From NCBI RefSeq assembly GCF_014171595.1, contig NZ_CP050451.1, positions 4,030,001-4,094,000 on the forward strand: a stretch of DNA of 64,000 bases, in the 5' to 3' direction. The translations under genes were made by a program, and so were the position numbers. Positions 35,915 to 48,375 of the stretch are shown here, in pieces. Source of the stretch: Massilia sp. Se16.2.3 (GTDB taxonomy: Bacteria > Pseudomonadota > Gammaproteobacteria > Burkholderiales > Burkholderiaceae_D). Below the pieces are notes generated by a model that searched no databases, was not told where the DNA came from, and saw only the letters and a list, made by a program, of their open reading frames with translations. The stretch's first letter is position 1. Each line of letters opens with the position of its first letter.

Positions 35915-37877
35915 TCACCGTCCGATCAGGCTGCGCAACCCGCTCGCGCGGTGGGTACGCCTGGCAATCGCGTCGCCCAGCGACGCGCCGCTTGGGCTGA
36001 CCAAAGTGAATTCGGCGCTGGCGCGGGTAATCCCCGTGTAGACGAGTTCGCGCGTGAGCAGGCCATGGCGGTCCTCGGGCAGCACCAGCACCGTGTGGCG
36101 AAACTCCGAGCCCTGCGATTTATGCACCGTCATCGCGTAGGCCGTCTCGACGTTGCGCAGGCGCGTGGCCAGCACGCTGCGCACGCGCTCGCCTTCAAGG
36201 AAGTAGACACGCAGGGAACCGGGGCGCGCCGGGTCCGACAGGGTCAGTCCGATGTCGCCGTTGAAGACACCTGTGCCGTAGTCGTTGCGCGTCACCATCA
36301 CCGGCCGCCCGACATACCATTCGCCGGAGCGGCGCAGCAGGCCAGCCGATTCCAGGCTGCCCTCGATCGCCAGGTTCAAGCCATTCACGCCCCAGTCGCC
36401 GTCGCGCACCGCGCACAGGATGCGGAAGGACTCGAAGCGCAGCAGCACGGCCCGCACCCAGTCCTCGTGCGCGGCCTGTGTCGAGACGCCTGGACCGGCG
36501 CCCAGCAGCGCCAGGTAGCCCTTGTAGCCGTCGAGCGCCAAACTCACCACCGGTGCTGCTGCGCGCCGTCGATCCAGCGCACGGCGGCGTCGCCGGCACG
36601 CAGCACGCTTTCCGCGCCGCCGATGTCGCCCGCATTGACCGCCAGCGCCAGCTGGCCGATCGGACCGCCGAAGCGGCGGCTGTGGCGCAGCATCACGGTC
36701 TGCTGGGCCAGCGGGCCGCCCCCGCCGAGGAACTCGGACGGCAGCTCTTCTCCGCTGGCTTCACGCACGTACGCGACCGTCTCCTCGCTGTAGCCGCCGG
36801 CCTTGGCATCGTGGCAAAGGTCGCCCAGCACCGCGCCCGCTTCCACCGAGGCCAGCTGGTCCTTGTCGCCCAGCAGGATCAGGGTGGCCTGCGGCGGCAG
36901 TGCGTCGAGCAGGCAGGCCATCATCTCCAGGTGCACCATCGAGGCTTCGTCGACGATCAGCACGTCGACGTCGAGCGGGTTGCCGGCATGGCGGGCAAAG
37001 GCGCGGGTATCGGGCCGTGCGCCCAGCAGGCTGTGCAGGGTGCGTGCGGCGCCGATGCGCCCGGTCAGTTCGACCGGGGGGCAGCTTGTCGCCGACGCGT
37101 TCGGCCAGTTCGCCCAGCGCCTTGTCGATCGACTGTTTCAACCGCGCGGCCGCCTTGCCGGTCGGCGCGGCCAGCGCGATGCGCTGCTGGGCCCCGCCTG
37201 GCGCGGTCGCGAACAGCAGCGCCAGCAGGCGCGCCACCGTGTAGGTCTTGCCGGTACCGGGGCCGCCGGTGATGATCGCCAGCGAACCGCGCAGCGCGAT
37301 CGCACAGGCCAGCTTTTTGCCAGTCGGGCTTTTCGGACGCGCGTCCTGATGCGAACAGCAGGTCGAGCCAACCGTGCACCGCTGCCGCGTCGACCGGATG
37401 CGCGCGCGCCGCGCGATCGCGGATGCTGCGCGCCACCAGGGTCTCGTCGCGCCAGTAGCGGCGCAGGTAGAGGCGCTCGCCGTCGAACACGAGCGGCTCG
37501 CCATAATCCAGTTCGCCGACCGTCCAGACTTCCTCGCAGGCGGAAAACTGCGCCGCCCAGGCCTTGGCGTTCTTCGGCAGCGGCACCACCGTACCGGCCA
37601 GGCCCTGCCACTGCTCGCTGCTCCAGCCCAGCAGGCCGGCCACGCCGTCACCGTTTTCCCCGGCGAGATCGGCCAGCTGCAGGCAGCTATGACCCTGCCC
37701 TTCGAGCTCGGACAGCACCAGCGCCGCCAGCAGCACGGGCGGCGCCACGGGCCCGAGCGAGGCGACGAAACGCGCAAAGGCGGTCGACAGGCGGCGCAGC
37801 TCGCCGGCCTCGGTAAGCCGGGCCGCTTCTTGCCACAAGGCGTCGGCCGACGCCGTCACTGGATTATCGTGTTTCAT
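35915..37877 (-). CDS. recD: Exodeoxyribonuclease V subunit alpha (RecD), frame-disrupted
   Basis: A superfamily-1B helicase of about 654 residues, the 5'-3' motor of RecBCD. Walker A is [31 protein letters not shown] is motif [17 protein letters not shown] and VYTGITRA are the late motifs. Three indels split it: an extra A in the A5 run at 37314-37318, an extra C in the C6 run at 37076-37081, and a lost C near 36546-36551. Correcting them gives one continuous family-length frame. Its ATG overlaps the recB stop (ATGA). Confidence 0.93.
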
Positions 37878-40800
37878 GGGTGGTCGTGAGCGAGCAGTTG
37901 GTCGAGGCCATCGAGCAGTTCGATATCGGGTTCGAGCAGGCAGCAGCCGTGGGTGGCCGGGTTGGCGATCCCGCGCAGGAACAGGAAGATCGCGCCGCCC
38001 AGCTGCTGCGCCGGATCGTAGGCGTCGCCCAGGCGGCTCTTGAGCAGCCGGTGCAGCGCCAGCATGTAGATCGCGCCACGGATGTCGTAGCGATGGCCGG
38101 CCATGCCCTCTTCCATCGCGCGCTTCGTATAGGCCGCGTCGCCGCTGCCCAGCGCGTTCGACTTGTAGTCCAGCACCCAGTAACGGCCTTCGTACTCGAA
38201 CACCAGGTCGGCGAAACCCTTGAGCATGCCGTGCAGCGCGCGCTCGGGCAGGGTCGGACGCGGCGTGTTGCCGAGCAGGCGGCGGCGGCACAGGCGGTCG
38301 AGCGCGCCCAGCGCCAGTTCGTCGCTGGGGAACCAGAATTCCATTTCCGGCACGGTGTTCTCGATATCGCTCAGGCGCGCACCCAGCGGCGGCAGCGGCG
38401 TGCCCACCACCGTGCGCAGCCAGGCAACGGTGTCCTCGCTGCGGTGGCCCCAGCCTGCGCGTTCGCAGCGCTGCGCCAGGCGCGCATCGAAGTTCGGATC
38501 ATGGATGATGTCGAAGCCTTCCTGGCCGATCCATTCGAGCTGCTCGTGCAGGAAGTTGCCCGGTACCGAGCCGCGCGGGAAACGGTGCCAGGGCGCGTCT
38601 TCGACCTTCGGCGGATCGGGCAGCACCTGCGCTTCCTCGAACAGGGTCTCCTCGGCCGCGCGCATCGGCGCGTCTGCTGGGTGTGGCGGGTGATCGACGT
38701 GAACGACCCGACCGACCAGTTGCGCTCGAAGTCGGCATCGAAAGGCGCCGGCGCCACCGGGGGCGCATGCTGCTCGGCGCGATCGAGCATCGTGCAGCCG
38801 TCCAGTGGGGGAGCGTGTGCAGGGCGATGTCCTGGCAGCCGCCGCGCAGCCGGTCGAGGTGCTCGGCCAGCGCGCTGGCGGGCACCGGGGTGCCGCCGGT
38901 CGCCAGGTAGCCCAGTGCCGACTCGTGCAGGAGGTTGCTCTTGGTCGAGCCGCGGTTGCTCAGGGCAGCCACCCCCAGCCACAGGAAGTGGCGCGCGCGC
39001 GTCAGGGCCACGTAGAGCAGGCGCAGGTCCTCGTCCAGGCGCGCGCGGTCGACCGCCGCCAGGGCTTCGTCGGACAGGGCCAGGTCAATCTGGCGCTTGC
39101 CGTCCTCGTGCGCGAATTCGAAGAAGGACGCCATCTTGCGCTCGGTCTTGCGCGCCGTGACCGCGAAGGGCAGGTAGACCAGCGGGTACTCCAGCCCCTT
39201 CGACTTGTGCACCGTGATGACTTTCACCAGCTCGGCGTCGCTTTCCAGGCGCAGCACCAGCTCGTCCCCGCCTTCGCCCAGGCCCTCGATCTGCTCGGCG
39301 AACCAGCGGATCAGCGCACCTTCGCCGTCGAGGTGGCGGCTCGCTTCCTGCAGCAGTTCGGCCAGGTGCAGCAGGTTCGTCAGGCGGCGCTCGCCGCCGG
39401 CTTCGTCGAGCAGGCGCGCTGGCAGCTCCAGCTCGTGGATGAAGCGGCGCAGCATCGCCAGCACGCCCTGGCGCTGCCAGCAGGCGTGCAGGTTCTTGAG
39501 CTGCTCGACGCGCTCTTCCCACGCGGCTTCGTCGGCCGTCAGGCGTGCCAGTTCCTCCAGCGGCAGGCCGGCCGTGCGCGTGGCGAGGGCGGCGCGCACC
39601 AGCACGCCGTCGAGCGGATTGGCAACCGCATGCAGCCAGCGCAGCACGTCGCGCGCCTCGTCGCTCTCGACCACCGAGTCCTTGTCGGACAGGTAGACGC
39701 TCCTGACCTTGCGCCGCTCCAGTGCACGGCGGATCGCCGCCGCTTCCTTGCGGTCGCGCACGAGGATGGCGATATCGGCCGGTATCAGGCGGGTGAAGCG
39801 GGTACCGCCGCCCGCCGCGGGCGCTTCGAAGCCGACCCCTTCGTCGTTGAGCAGGGTAACGATGTGTTCCGCGCAGTGCTGGGCAAGGAAGTCACGGTAC
39901 TCGTCCGAGCCCAGGTCGTCGCGTTCGGACGCGCACAGGGTCAGCGCCTGGTAGGGGCCGGCCACGCCGACCAGCCGGGCCTTGTGGCCGGCCGCCGCCA
40001 CCGGCTCGAAGGGCAGCGGGTTGACCTCGCCGCGCCGGAAGCGGAAGGCGCCGGCCGGATGCCCGCCCTGCCCCTTCGTCCCCTCGGCATGGGCGAAGAG
40101 CTGGTTGACCGCTTCCACCAGCGCCGCGGTGGACCGGTAGTTGGTGCCGAGCTGGTAGTGGCGCCCCTCGGTGGCGCGCCGCGCCGCCAGATAGCTGTGG
40201 ATGTCGGCGCCGCGGAAGCCATAGATCGACTGTTTCGGATCGCCGATCAGGAACAGGCCGGTGGCGGCATCGTTGTCCGCCACCCGGTACAGCAGGTCGA
40301 AGATGCGGTACTGCTCGGGCGAGGTGTCCTGGAACTCGTCGACCATGGCGATCGGGTACTGCAGCACGATACGACGGCGCAAGGCCTCGCCATTCGGGCC
40401 TTCGAGCGCGTCCTTCAGGCGCGCGAGCATGTCGGCAAAACCGAACTGCCGGTTGCGCGCCTTGAGTTCCGCGATGCGGGCGGCGATATGGGTGGCGGCA
40501 TGGCGCACCAGCGCATGCTTGACCGGTTCCATCGCGTCGAGCCCGGCCTTGAGCGGCGCGGTACCGGCGAAGCAATCGGGCACCGGCACGGCGCAGCCCT
40601 TGTTGAAGGCGTCCTCGATGCCCTCGACCGTCAGGCGCGTCCATCCCGTGCCCTTGAGCTTGAGCTCCCTGCTGTCCGGATCGCGCGCCCAGGCACCCGG
40701 GGCCGCGAACCATTCGGCCTCGGATTCCGGCTTGAGTTTGCCGGCGCTGAGGCATTTCGGATTGCGCTCGCGCTGCGCCGCGAGCCAGGCCTGCATCTGT

Positions 40801-41529
40801 TCGACGCGCTCGACCCAGCCCTCTTTCAGGCGGGCCAGCTCGGCGCGCTGCTTGCCGTCGATGCGCGCAAGCACCGCCGCGAGCGGCTCGGTTTCATGTG
40901 CGCCGAGCACGGACACGCGCCCCACCCGGGGCGCGCAGCGCATTCTTGAGCGCACCGACATCGCGCCAGCAACCCAGCACCATGGCCAGGGACGTGCTGT
41001 TCAGGGGGTAGACATGCTGGCGCCAGTAATCGTGCGCCGCGTCGTCGAACAGCGCGCGCTCGTCGCTGACGAGTTCCTCGTCGAACAGGCTGCCGCTGTC
41101 GAAGGCGTGTTCGCGCAGCATGCGCTGGCACCAGGCGTCGATCGTGAAGATCGCCGCTTCGTCCATCGTTTCCGCGGCCAGCATCAGGCGGTGCGCCGCG
41201 ACCTGGCGCTCGCCCTCGCCGGCATAGCCCTGCGCCAGGCTTTCCGGGAACGGATCGCCCCCTTCGCTTTGTCCGCGGAAGTACGCGGCTGCCTGGACCA
41301 GGCGCTCGCGCACGCGGTTCGACAGTTCGCGCGTGGCGGCGCGGGTGAAGGTCATCACCAGGATGTCCGAGGGCAGCAGGGGCTTTGCGAAGGCGGCATC
41401 AAAGCCGTGGCCCAGCACCAGGCGCAGGTAGAGGGCCGCGATGGTCCAGGTCTTGCCGGTGCCGGCGCTGGCCTCGATCAGGCGCGAGCCGTGCAGCGGG
41501 AAGTCGAGGGGATCAAGTAGCTGGCTCAT
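37874..41529 (-). CDS. recB: Exodeoxyribonuclease V subunit beta (RecB), frame-disrupted
   Basis: About 1,218 residues. It is a UvrD-like 3'-5' helicase (SRLIEASAGTGKTWTIAALY; VDEFQDTSPEQYRIFD; LYVALTRARHFLWLG) plus the C-terminal RecB nuclease (FADLVFEYEGRYWVLDYKSN, with catalytic D and K). It loads RecA and degrades DNA at double-strand ends. Indels: near 40922-40935 (GC dinucleotide or single base), one C lost at 38807-38811, one C lost at 38679-38681. The start overlaps the recC stop as ATGA. Confidence 0.94.
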
Positions 41530-44500
41530 GCATCCGTTCCTGTTGCATCCGTTCCCGTATGTGACTCGACCTCGACGTGCGCACGCATCCACGCCAGCAG
41601 CGGACCATAGACTTCGCGTGCCACGACGCCGCCCGGGTCGGCCGCGCCAAGAGCGGCGAAATCGGGCCACAGGCGCGCCAGGCAGGGCTCGCGCTGGACC
41701 TCGCCGGGGAATTTGTACTGGCCCTCGTAGGTCTTGCGCGGGCTGAGCTTTTTCGGCTTGCCCTTGCGCCCATCGGCCGGAGGCGGCTCTTCCGCCGCCA
41801 GCTGGACGAGCGCCGTCCTGCAGGCGACCGGCAGCGGCTGGTCCAGGTTGCGGCGCCAGAGCGCGGCGAGCTGCGCGAGCACGGCCAGCGCCTCGCTTTG
41901 TTCGATCGGCTGCATCGTCACCAGCGCGTCGCGCGCCACCAGGTAGCCGGTCAGTTCGACACCGGCGGCGCTGGCAGCGAGCTGGCGCAGCCAGGCGTCG
42001 ATCAGCTTGTCGCCACAGGGCGCGCCTTCCTTGTCCAGCACTTTCGACGAGGTTTGCGCCAGCCAGGCGGTCTGCGCGCCATTGCTGCGCAGGCGGTCGA
42101 TCCAGTCTTCCAGCGTGACGGCATCGAACGCCAGCTTCAGGGAACCAGCTTCGGCGCCGCATCCGGAAAGTCGGCGCATAGCCGCAGCCAGGCCTCCCGC
42201 ACCGGCACCAGGTCCTTGACCAGCTGCTCCTGCCAGTGCTGTCCGATCAGCCCGATGGGCAAGGCGCCTTCGCGCGCGAGCCGTTCGGCACGCGCCTGCA
42301 GTACCTGGCGCACCGCATCGAGTTCCTCGATCACGCCGCCGTCGTCGAGCAGGCTGTCTTCCAGGCCGTAGCGTTCGAGTCCGTCGAACGCGAACGGCTC
42401 CTCGTCCTCGCCGATCACTTCGGTCTCGTTGAACATCACGGCCAGGCGGCGGCGGAAGAAGTAGCGTGCCGGCTGCTTCATGAAGCTGGCCAGTTCGGCC
42501 AGGGTCAGGCGGTAGCCCGGCTCGAGTTCATACGGGGGCAAGGCGTCGGCCTCCCTTGCCCGTTCGCCCTGGCCGTGCGCCGCGCGCCATTCGCGCGCGT
42601 AGGTGCGCAGCCCACCTTGCTCGAAATAGCGGCGGCTGAAGGGCTGCAGCGCGTGCTCGGTCGTGATGGTGGACAGGTCGAGCTTCCAGCCGGCGCGCAG
42701 GTAGTCGCGCAGCTGCGCCACCAGCACCGAGGCAGGCTGCTCGCTGTTGTCGCGCACGTTGCGTCCGACCCAGCTCACGTACAGCCTGTCGCGCGCGGCC
42801 AGCAGGGCTTCCAGCATCAGGTAGCGGTCGTCGTCGCGGCGCGAACGGTCGCCCGGGCGGCTCATGCCGGGCAGCGCCAGCAGGTCGAAGTCGGCCTGGG
42901 GCGTGCGGCGCGGGAAGTCGCCGTCGTTCATGCCGAGCAGGCAGACGGCGCGGAAAGGCACGGCGCGCATCGGCATCAGGGTGCAGAAGGTGACGCCGCC
43001 CGAGACGAACTGGTGGTTCAGGGTCGGCTGGTCGATCTGCGACAGCCAGGCTTCGCGCAGCACCGCAAGCGGCACCGGCTCGTCGAAGCCGCCCGATTCC
43101 GTCATCTCGAGCCAGCATTGCAGGGCTTCGTTCAGCTGCGCCAGCGTCAGACGGTCGCCCTCCTCGCGGCCGTCGAAAAAGGCGGCCAGCAGGGACCGTG
43201 CCTCGACGCCCCACTCGGCAGGGGTGCGCGCCTCGGCCAGGCGTGCGCGCCAGGCCAGCAGGCACTCGACCAGCTGGGCCAGCGAGCCGGCCAGGGCGGC
43301 ATCGAGCCCGCCGACCTCGCCATACGGTTCGATATCGCCGAAGCGGGCACCGGCGCCGCTGGCGTAACCGAGCAGCATGCGCCGCACGCCGAAGATCCGG
43401 GCATTCTGTTCGCCGGCCGCGCCCAGGCCGAGCCCGGCGCGGTGTTCGCCATCCAGGCCCCAGCGCACGCCGGCGCCGTCGATCCACTGGCCGAGGGTGT
43501 GCAGGTCGTCGTCGTGGATACCGAAGCGCGCGGCCAGCGCCGGCACGTCGAGCAGGTCGCGCACCTCGCTCTGGCGGCAGCGCTGCTGCGGCAAACGCAG
43601 CAGCCACTCGAGCGCGACCAGCAGCGGATTGACGCTGCGGTCGCGCGTGTCGCCGATCTGGAACGGGATGTGGCGCGGGTCGTTCTTGCGGTGCTGGTCG
43701 AAGACGGCGTGGATCGCGGCCGAGAAGGTGTCGATGTCGGGCACCATCACGACGATGTCGCGCGGGCGCAGGCTCGGGTCCGCGGCGAACCACGACAGCA
43801 GCTGGTCGTGCAGCACCTCGACTTCGCGCTGGGTGCTGTGGGTGACGTGGAAGGCGATCGAATGGTCGTCCGGCGCCGGCGGCTCCTGCGGATGCTCGTT
43901 CAGCGGCAGCAGGTCGCGCACGGCGGCCTGCACCGGGCCAGCAGGGTCTCGCCCGGCCCCTCGGAGAACAGGTCGATGCGCAGGCGGGTGGTGCCGTTTT
44001 CGGCATCTTCCGGCCTGACCTCTTCGTTGTCGAATTCGTCGAGCATGCGCACGAAGTCGCGGCCCTGGCGGCCCCAGCTCGCCAGCAACGGGTGGGGTGG
44101 GCGTGCAGGGCCTCGATCGGTACGCTGGCCAGGTCGACGCCGTCGCGCGCCGGCTGGCGCTTGTGCGCAGCTTTCAGCAGCTCGCGCCCTTCGATGATGT
44201 CGCCCCAGTAGAACTGGCAGGGATTCGGCACGGCCAGCACGGGTGTGGCGCGCCAGCGCGGCGATCGCCTGCAGCGTCTGGTAAGGCAGCGCCGACATCC
44301 CGAACAGCACGACGCGGCGCGGCAGGCGCCCGGCGGGCGGGTCGCCGGACAGGATCCTGGTGACGAACACCTCGTGGATCGCGGCGCGCCCGAGGCCGCG
44401 CTGCATGGGCGGCACGCTCTCGTGCACGGCACGCCACAGGTGCGCCTGCCAGACCTGGTCCGGCTCGAGCGGTACGGGGTCGCCGCCCGCGCGGCGCAGC

Positions 44501-44985
44501 TGGTCGCGTCCGATCTCCCAGTCGGTGAGCCAGTCGGCGCGGTACACCCGGTACTGGTCGAACAGGTCGGCCAGGCGCTCGGCCAGTTGCAGGCGCCGTT
44601 CCGGGCAGCCGTCGCCGAGGAAGTGCGTGAGCGGCGCAAAGGCCGGCTCGCGCAGCAGCGTGGGCAACAGGCGCATCAGGCGCCAGGTGAGCGGATCCTT
44701 GTCGAAGGGCGAGCGTGCCGGAACACGCTCGCGCCCCAGCATTGCGCGATAGGCCTCCCACAGGAAGCGGCCCGGCAAGGCCACGCGGGTGGCGGCGCAC
44801 ACGCCCAGGTCGCGCGCCAGGGCAATCTTGAGCCACTCGGCGAACCCGTTCGACTGCACCAGGATGGTTTCCTGCTCGAGGGGACCGAGGGGATGCGTGC
44901 GCAGCCAGTCGAATACGGCGGCGCGCAGCATTTCCATCTGGTTGCCGTGCAAAATCAGCAAGCCGGGGGTGATCGGGGAAGGCAT
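41526..44985 (-). CDS. recC: Exodeoxyribonuclease V subunit gamma (RecC), frame-disrupted
   Basis: About 1,150 residues. RecC is the scaffold that splits the duplex and recognises Chi. Family segments are clear: LLILHGNQMEMLRAAVFDWL at the start, NPCQFYWGDIIEGRELL, the STQREVEVLHDQLL region, SGGVTFCTLMPMRAVPFRAV and FPRRTPQADFDLL. Four indels: near 44237-44246, and lost bases at 44090-44092, 43932-43936 and 42140-42142. All four can be corrected to one open frame with sensible junctions (for example VPLKLAFDAVTLEDW). Confidence 0.93.
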
Positions 44986-45086
44986 CGGGGGAGGTAGGTG
45001 GATCGGTCGTGGTGGTGGAGCTCAGGCGCAACAGGATACTCTTTTTGCCGGCGCGGCGAAAGGCTGGCCTTCGATACCCGCTTCGC

Positions 45087-48000
45087 TCAGCGCGAGTCCG
45101 TGGCGCGCGCACCAAGTTCTGCTGCCACTTGCCGATCGAGCCGCGCAAAGATGCTGCGCAGACGCGCTCCAAGCGCACGCCCCGGGCCAGGGCGCCGCGC
45201 TCGTGCTGGCGTTCGAGTTCGGAGCAGACCTCGGCAAAGCCCATCGCCCCGACCGCGCGCGCCGACGATTTCAGGCGGTGCGCGACGGCGCCGGCACGCG
45301 CCAGGTCGTTCGAGGCCAGCGCGATGTCGATCTCGGCCATGCCTTCGCGTACGCTGTCGAGGAACATGAAGGCGAACTTGCGCATCTTGTCGGGGTCGTG
45401 GCCGAAGGTGGCGGCCAGCACTGGACGTCGAGGAGCGGCATGCCGGCGGCCGTCGGCGGCGCGGCCGGGCTGTCGGCGGGCGGCGTCGGCGCGCTGACGG
45501 TGGTGCGAGCGGCGGCCGGTGCCACGGCCGGCACCGGGTCCGGCGTGCTTGCCGCTGCCGATGCCGATGCGGCCACGCCCTGCTCCTGGCGCGTTCCCAC
45601 CCGTGCCAGCACGCGCAGGATCGTCGTCGCCAGCAGCTCAGGGGCGACCGGCTTGGTCAGGAAGTCGTCCATGCCCGCCTCCATGCAGCGACGCTGGTCC
45701 TCGACGCCGGCATTGGCCGTCATGGCGATGACGACGGTGTGGCGCAGGCCCTCGTCGGCCCGGACGCGGCGCGTGGCCTCGAAGCCGTCCATCACCGGCA
45801 TCTGCACATCCATCAGCACGCAGTCGAAGCGCCGCTCGCGCATGCGCTCGATCGCCTCGCTGCCGTTGCCCGCCACGACGACGCTCGCGCCCACGCCTTG
45901 GAGCAGTTCGCACCCGACCTGCTGGCTGAAGACATTGTCCTCGACCAGCAGGATGGTCTTGCCGTCGAGGCGCACGGCCGGCAACCCGGAAGCGCCGCTG
46001 CGCCGCGACGGGCGCGCGTCCGGCTCCGGCTTCGGTTCCAGCCTGGACTCGTGCCCGTCCTCGTGCTTGCGCGCAAGGCGGCTCTCCTGCCTGCCGCCTT
46101 GCCCCAGCCGCGCCGTGAACCAGAAGGTGCTGCCGCGGCCTGGCTGGCTGTCGACGCCGACTTCGCCGCCCATCAGTTCGGCCAGCTGCTTGCTGATCAC
46201 CAGGCCCAGTCCGGTGCCGCCGTAGCGCCGCGTGGTCGAAGGGTCGGCCTGGTGGAAAGGCGTGAACAGCTGCGCCACCTCGGCGGGATCGATGCCGATA
46301 CCGTGGTCCCGCACCTCGAAGCGCACCAGCGTCTCGTGGCCGAAGGCACGCACCGCGCGCACCCGGATGACGATGCTGCCGCGTTCGGAAAACTTGATGG
46401 CGTTGCCGAGGAAGTTGAGCAGCACCTGCTCGAGCCTCAGTGGGTCGCCGCGCAGCGGCCGCGCCAGTTCCGGGGCGACGTCGAACTCGAGCCGCAAGCC
46501 CCTGGCGGCGGCCGCCTCGCCAAGCTGGGTCTCGAGGTTGCCCATCAGGGCATCGAGCTTGAAGTCAAGCAGCTCGAGCTCCATGCGGCCGGCCTCGATC
46601 TTGGAAAAGTCGAGGATGTGGTTGATGATGCCCAGCAGGTGCTGGCCCGAGTGATGGATCTTTTCCAGGTAGTCGCGCTGCTTGGGGTCGAGCGCGCCCT
46701 TGAGCGCCAGGTGGGTCATGCCGATGATGCTGTTCATCGGCGTGCGGATCTCGTGGCTCATGTTCGAGAGGAAGTTACTCTTGGCCTGGTTGGCGGCGTC
46801 GGCCTGGGCCTTGAGCTGGTGCAGTTCGGTGACGTCGGTCGCCACGCACAGCACGCCGCCGACGCCGCCATCGAGGCGCACCGGCACCTTCACTTCCCAC
46901 AGCTGGCGCGGTGTGCCGTCGGCCAGCCGCACTTCCACCTGGCTCGCGCGGCGGTGGCCGTCGAACACGGCGCGCTCGCGTTCCCAGGCGGCGTCGGCTG
47001 CGCCCAGCGGCATCACCTCGCGGTCGAGGCGGCCGTTGATGCGCTCGGCACTCTCGCCCAGCGCCTGCGCGGTCTTCGCATTCACGTAGCGAAAGCGCCG
47101 GTCGCGGTCCTTCATGAAGACGAAGGCGTCGAGGTTGTCGAGCACCGTGTCGAGCAGGGTGCGCTGCTCGATCGCGCCGCGGCGCGACCAGTACAGCGAC
47201 AGGAACAGGCTGTAGACCAGCAAGGTGGCGAGGAAGCCGCCGATAAAGGCGAGCAGCGGGAAGCGGCGCTCGAAGGGCAGGTAGAACTCTTCCCTGGCCG
47301 CGCTGAAATGGGCCTTCCACAGGGTGCCGCCGAAATCGACCGGCAGCACCGTGACGAAGCGCGTGGCCGCGTCCAGCGGGTGCGTGCGCAGGCCCCCGTC
47401 GCCGTACAGCAGGCGGTCCGCCGGCGCTGGCGCCAGCGCGGCGGGCGCGCCTGCCTGGCGCGCCGCTCCCGGCGGTGCGGAGAACAGCGACAGCGCGATC
47501 GGCGAGGCGGCCTGCCCGGCCAGCGTGCGCTCGACCAGTGCCGGCACCGAGAACGCGATACCGACGCTGCCGACATAGGCGGCGCGGCGCTCGGCGAGCG
47601 TGGCCGGGGTGACGCCGCCGCGGTAGACCGGGGCGCGCATGCCCAGCGCGATATGCGGGGTCGGGTTCTCCACCCGCACCGGCTGGCCCGAGGCGCTCAT
47701 GCCGCCGGAATCGCGGGCGCGTGCCATCGCCTCGGCGACGGCGGGGTTGGCGGTGATGTCGACCCCGAATTTTTCCGGCAGCGCGCTGGGCGGCTCGATG
47801 TAGGTGAGGACGGCGTAGCTGGGACGCCGTCCCGGAGGCTGGATCGAAAAGCCGGGATAGCCGCGCGGATCGAGGCTGCGGTCGGCGCGCACGGCCGCTT
47901 CGAAAGCGTCGCGCTCGGCATCAGGCACTTCATGGGTGTAGGCGACGGCGTCGAGCGCCGGGTAATTCTCGTGCAGCGCCAGCGCGGAAACATAGCGGTG

Positions 48001-48285
48001 GAACTGCTGGCGCGTGACCGGCTTATCGCTGGCCGCGAACATCGCCACCAGCGCCCGCGTGACTTCGTTGTACGAGGTGATGACACCGGCCAGTTCGTCC
48101 TTGATGGCGCGCGCCTGGTAATCGAAGCGGCGCCGCGCCGATTCCTCGACGGTGCGCCCGGCCGCCATGTGCAGGATGGCGCCGACCAGGAGCGCCAGCC
48201 AGACGCCGGCGCCCCACATCACGACACGGGTGGTGCCGCGCATGCCCGCCAGGGCGCCGATGCTGCGTGTGATCGACAGGGCCAT
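45087..48285 (-). CDS. CHASE-domain hybrid sensor histidine kinase with receiver and HPt domains, frame-disrupted
   Basis: About 1,065 residues. In order: membrane span (~22-42), periplasmic CHASE domain ([21 protein letters not shown]), second span ([20 protein letters not shown]), PAS, HisKA with [11 protein letters not shown], HATPase ([12 protein letters not shown]), receiver ([16 protein letters not shown]) and HPt ([13 protein letters not shown]). The HPt lies in another frame; adding a C at 45423-45424 gives [13 protein letters not shown] further base at 45180-45183 gives a natural end at 45087. CHASE domains sense small external ligands. It is divergent from the peptidase gene. Confidence 0.92.
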
Positions 48286-48375
48286 CGTTTTTTGCCGTGC
48301 AGTAAGAGACGAAAGATTGTTGATAATATACGATATCGGTTCGCCGTTGGGGCGCTCGACAGTAAGGAAGAAAAG

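Noticed and set aside
42236..44197. A 653-codon plus-strand frame opposite recC, and similar ones opposite recB (38805-40949) and rhs (32048-34297)
   Set aside because: Mirror frames of real genes in GC-rich DNA; no domain motifs, and composition is biased to His, Gln, Val and Arg.
45739..48375. Upstream extension of the prolyl oligopeptidase frame by about 880 codons
   Set aside because: It runs antisense to the CHASE kinase gene and has low-complexity His/Val/Arg composition; the signal peptide and ribosome site mark ATG 48376.
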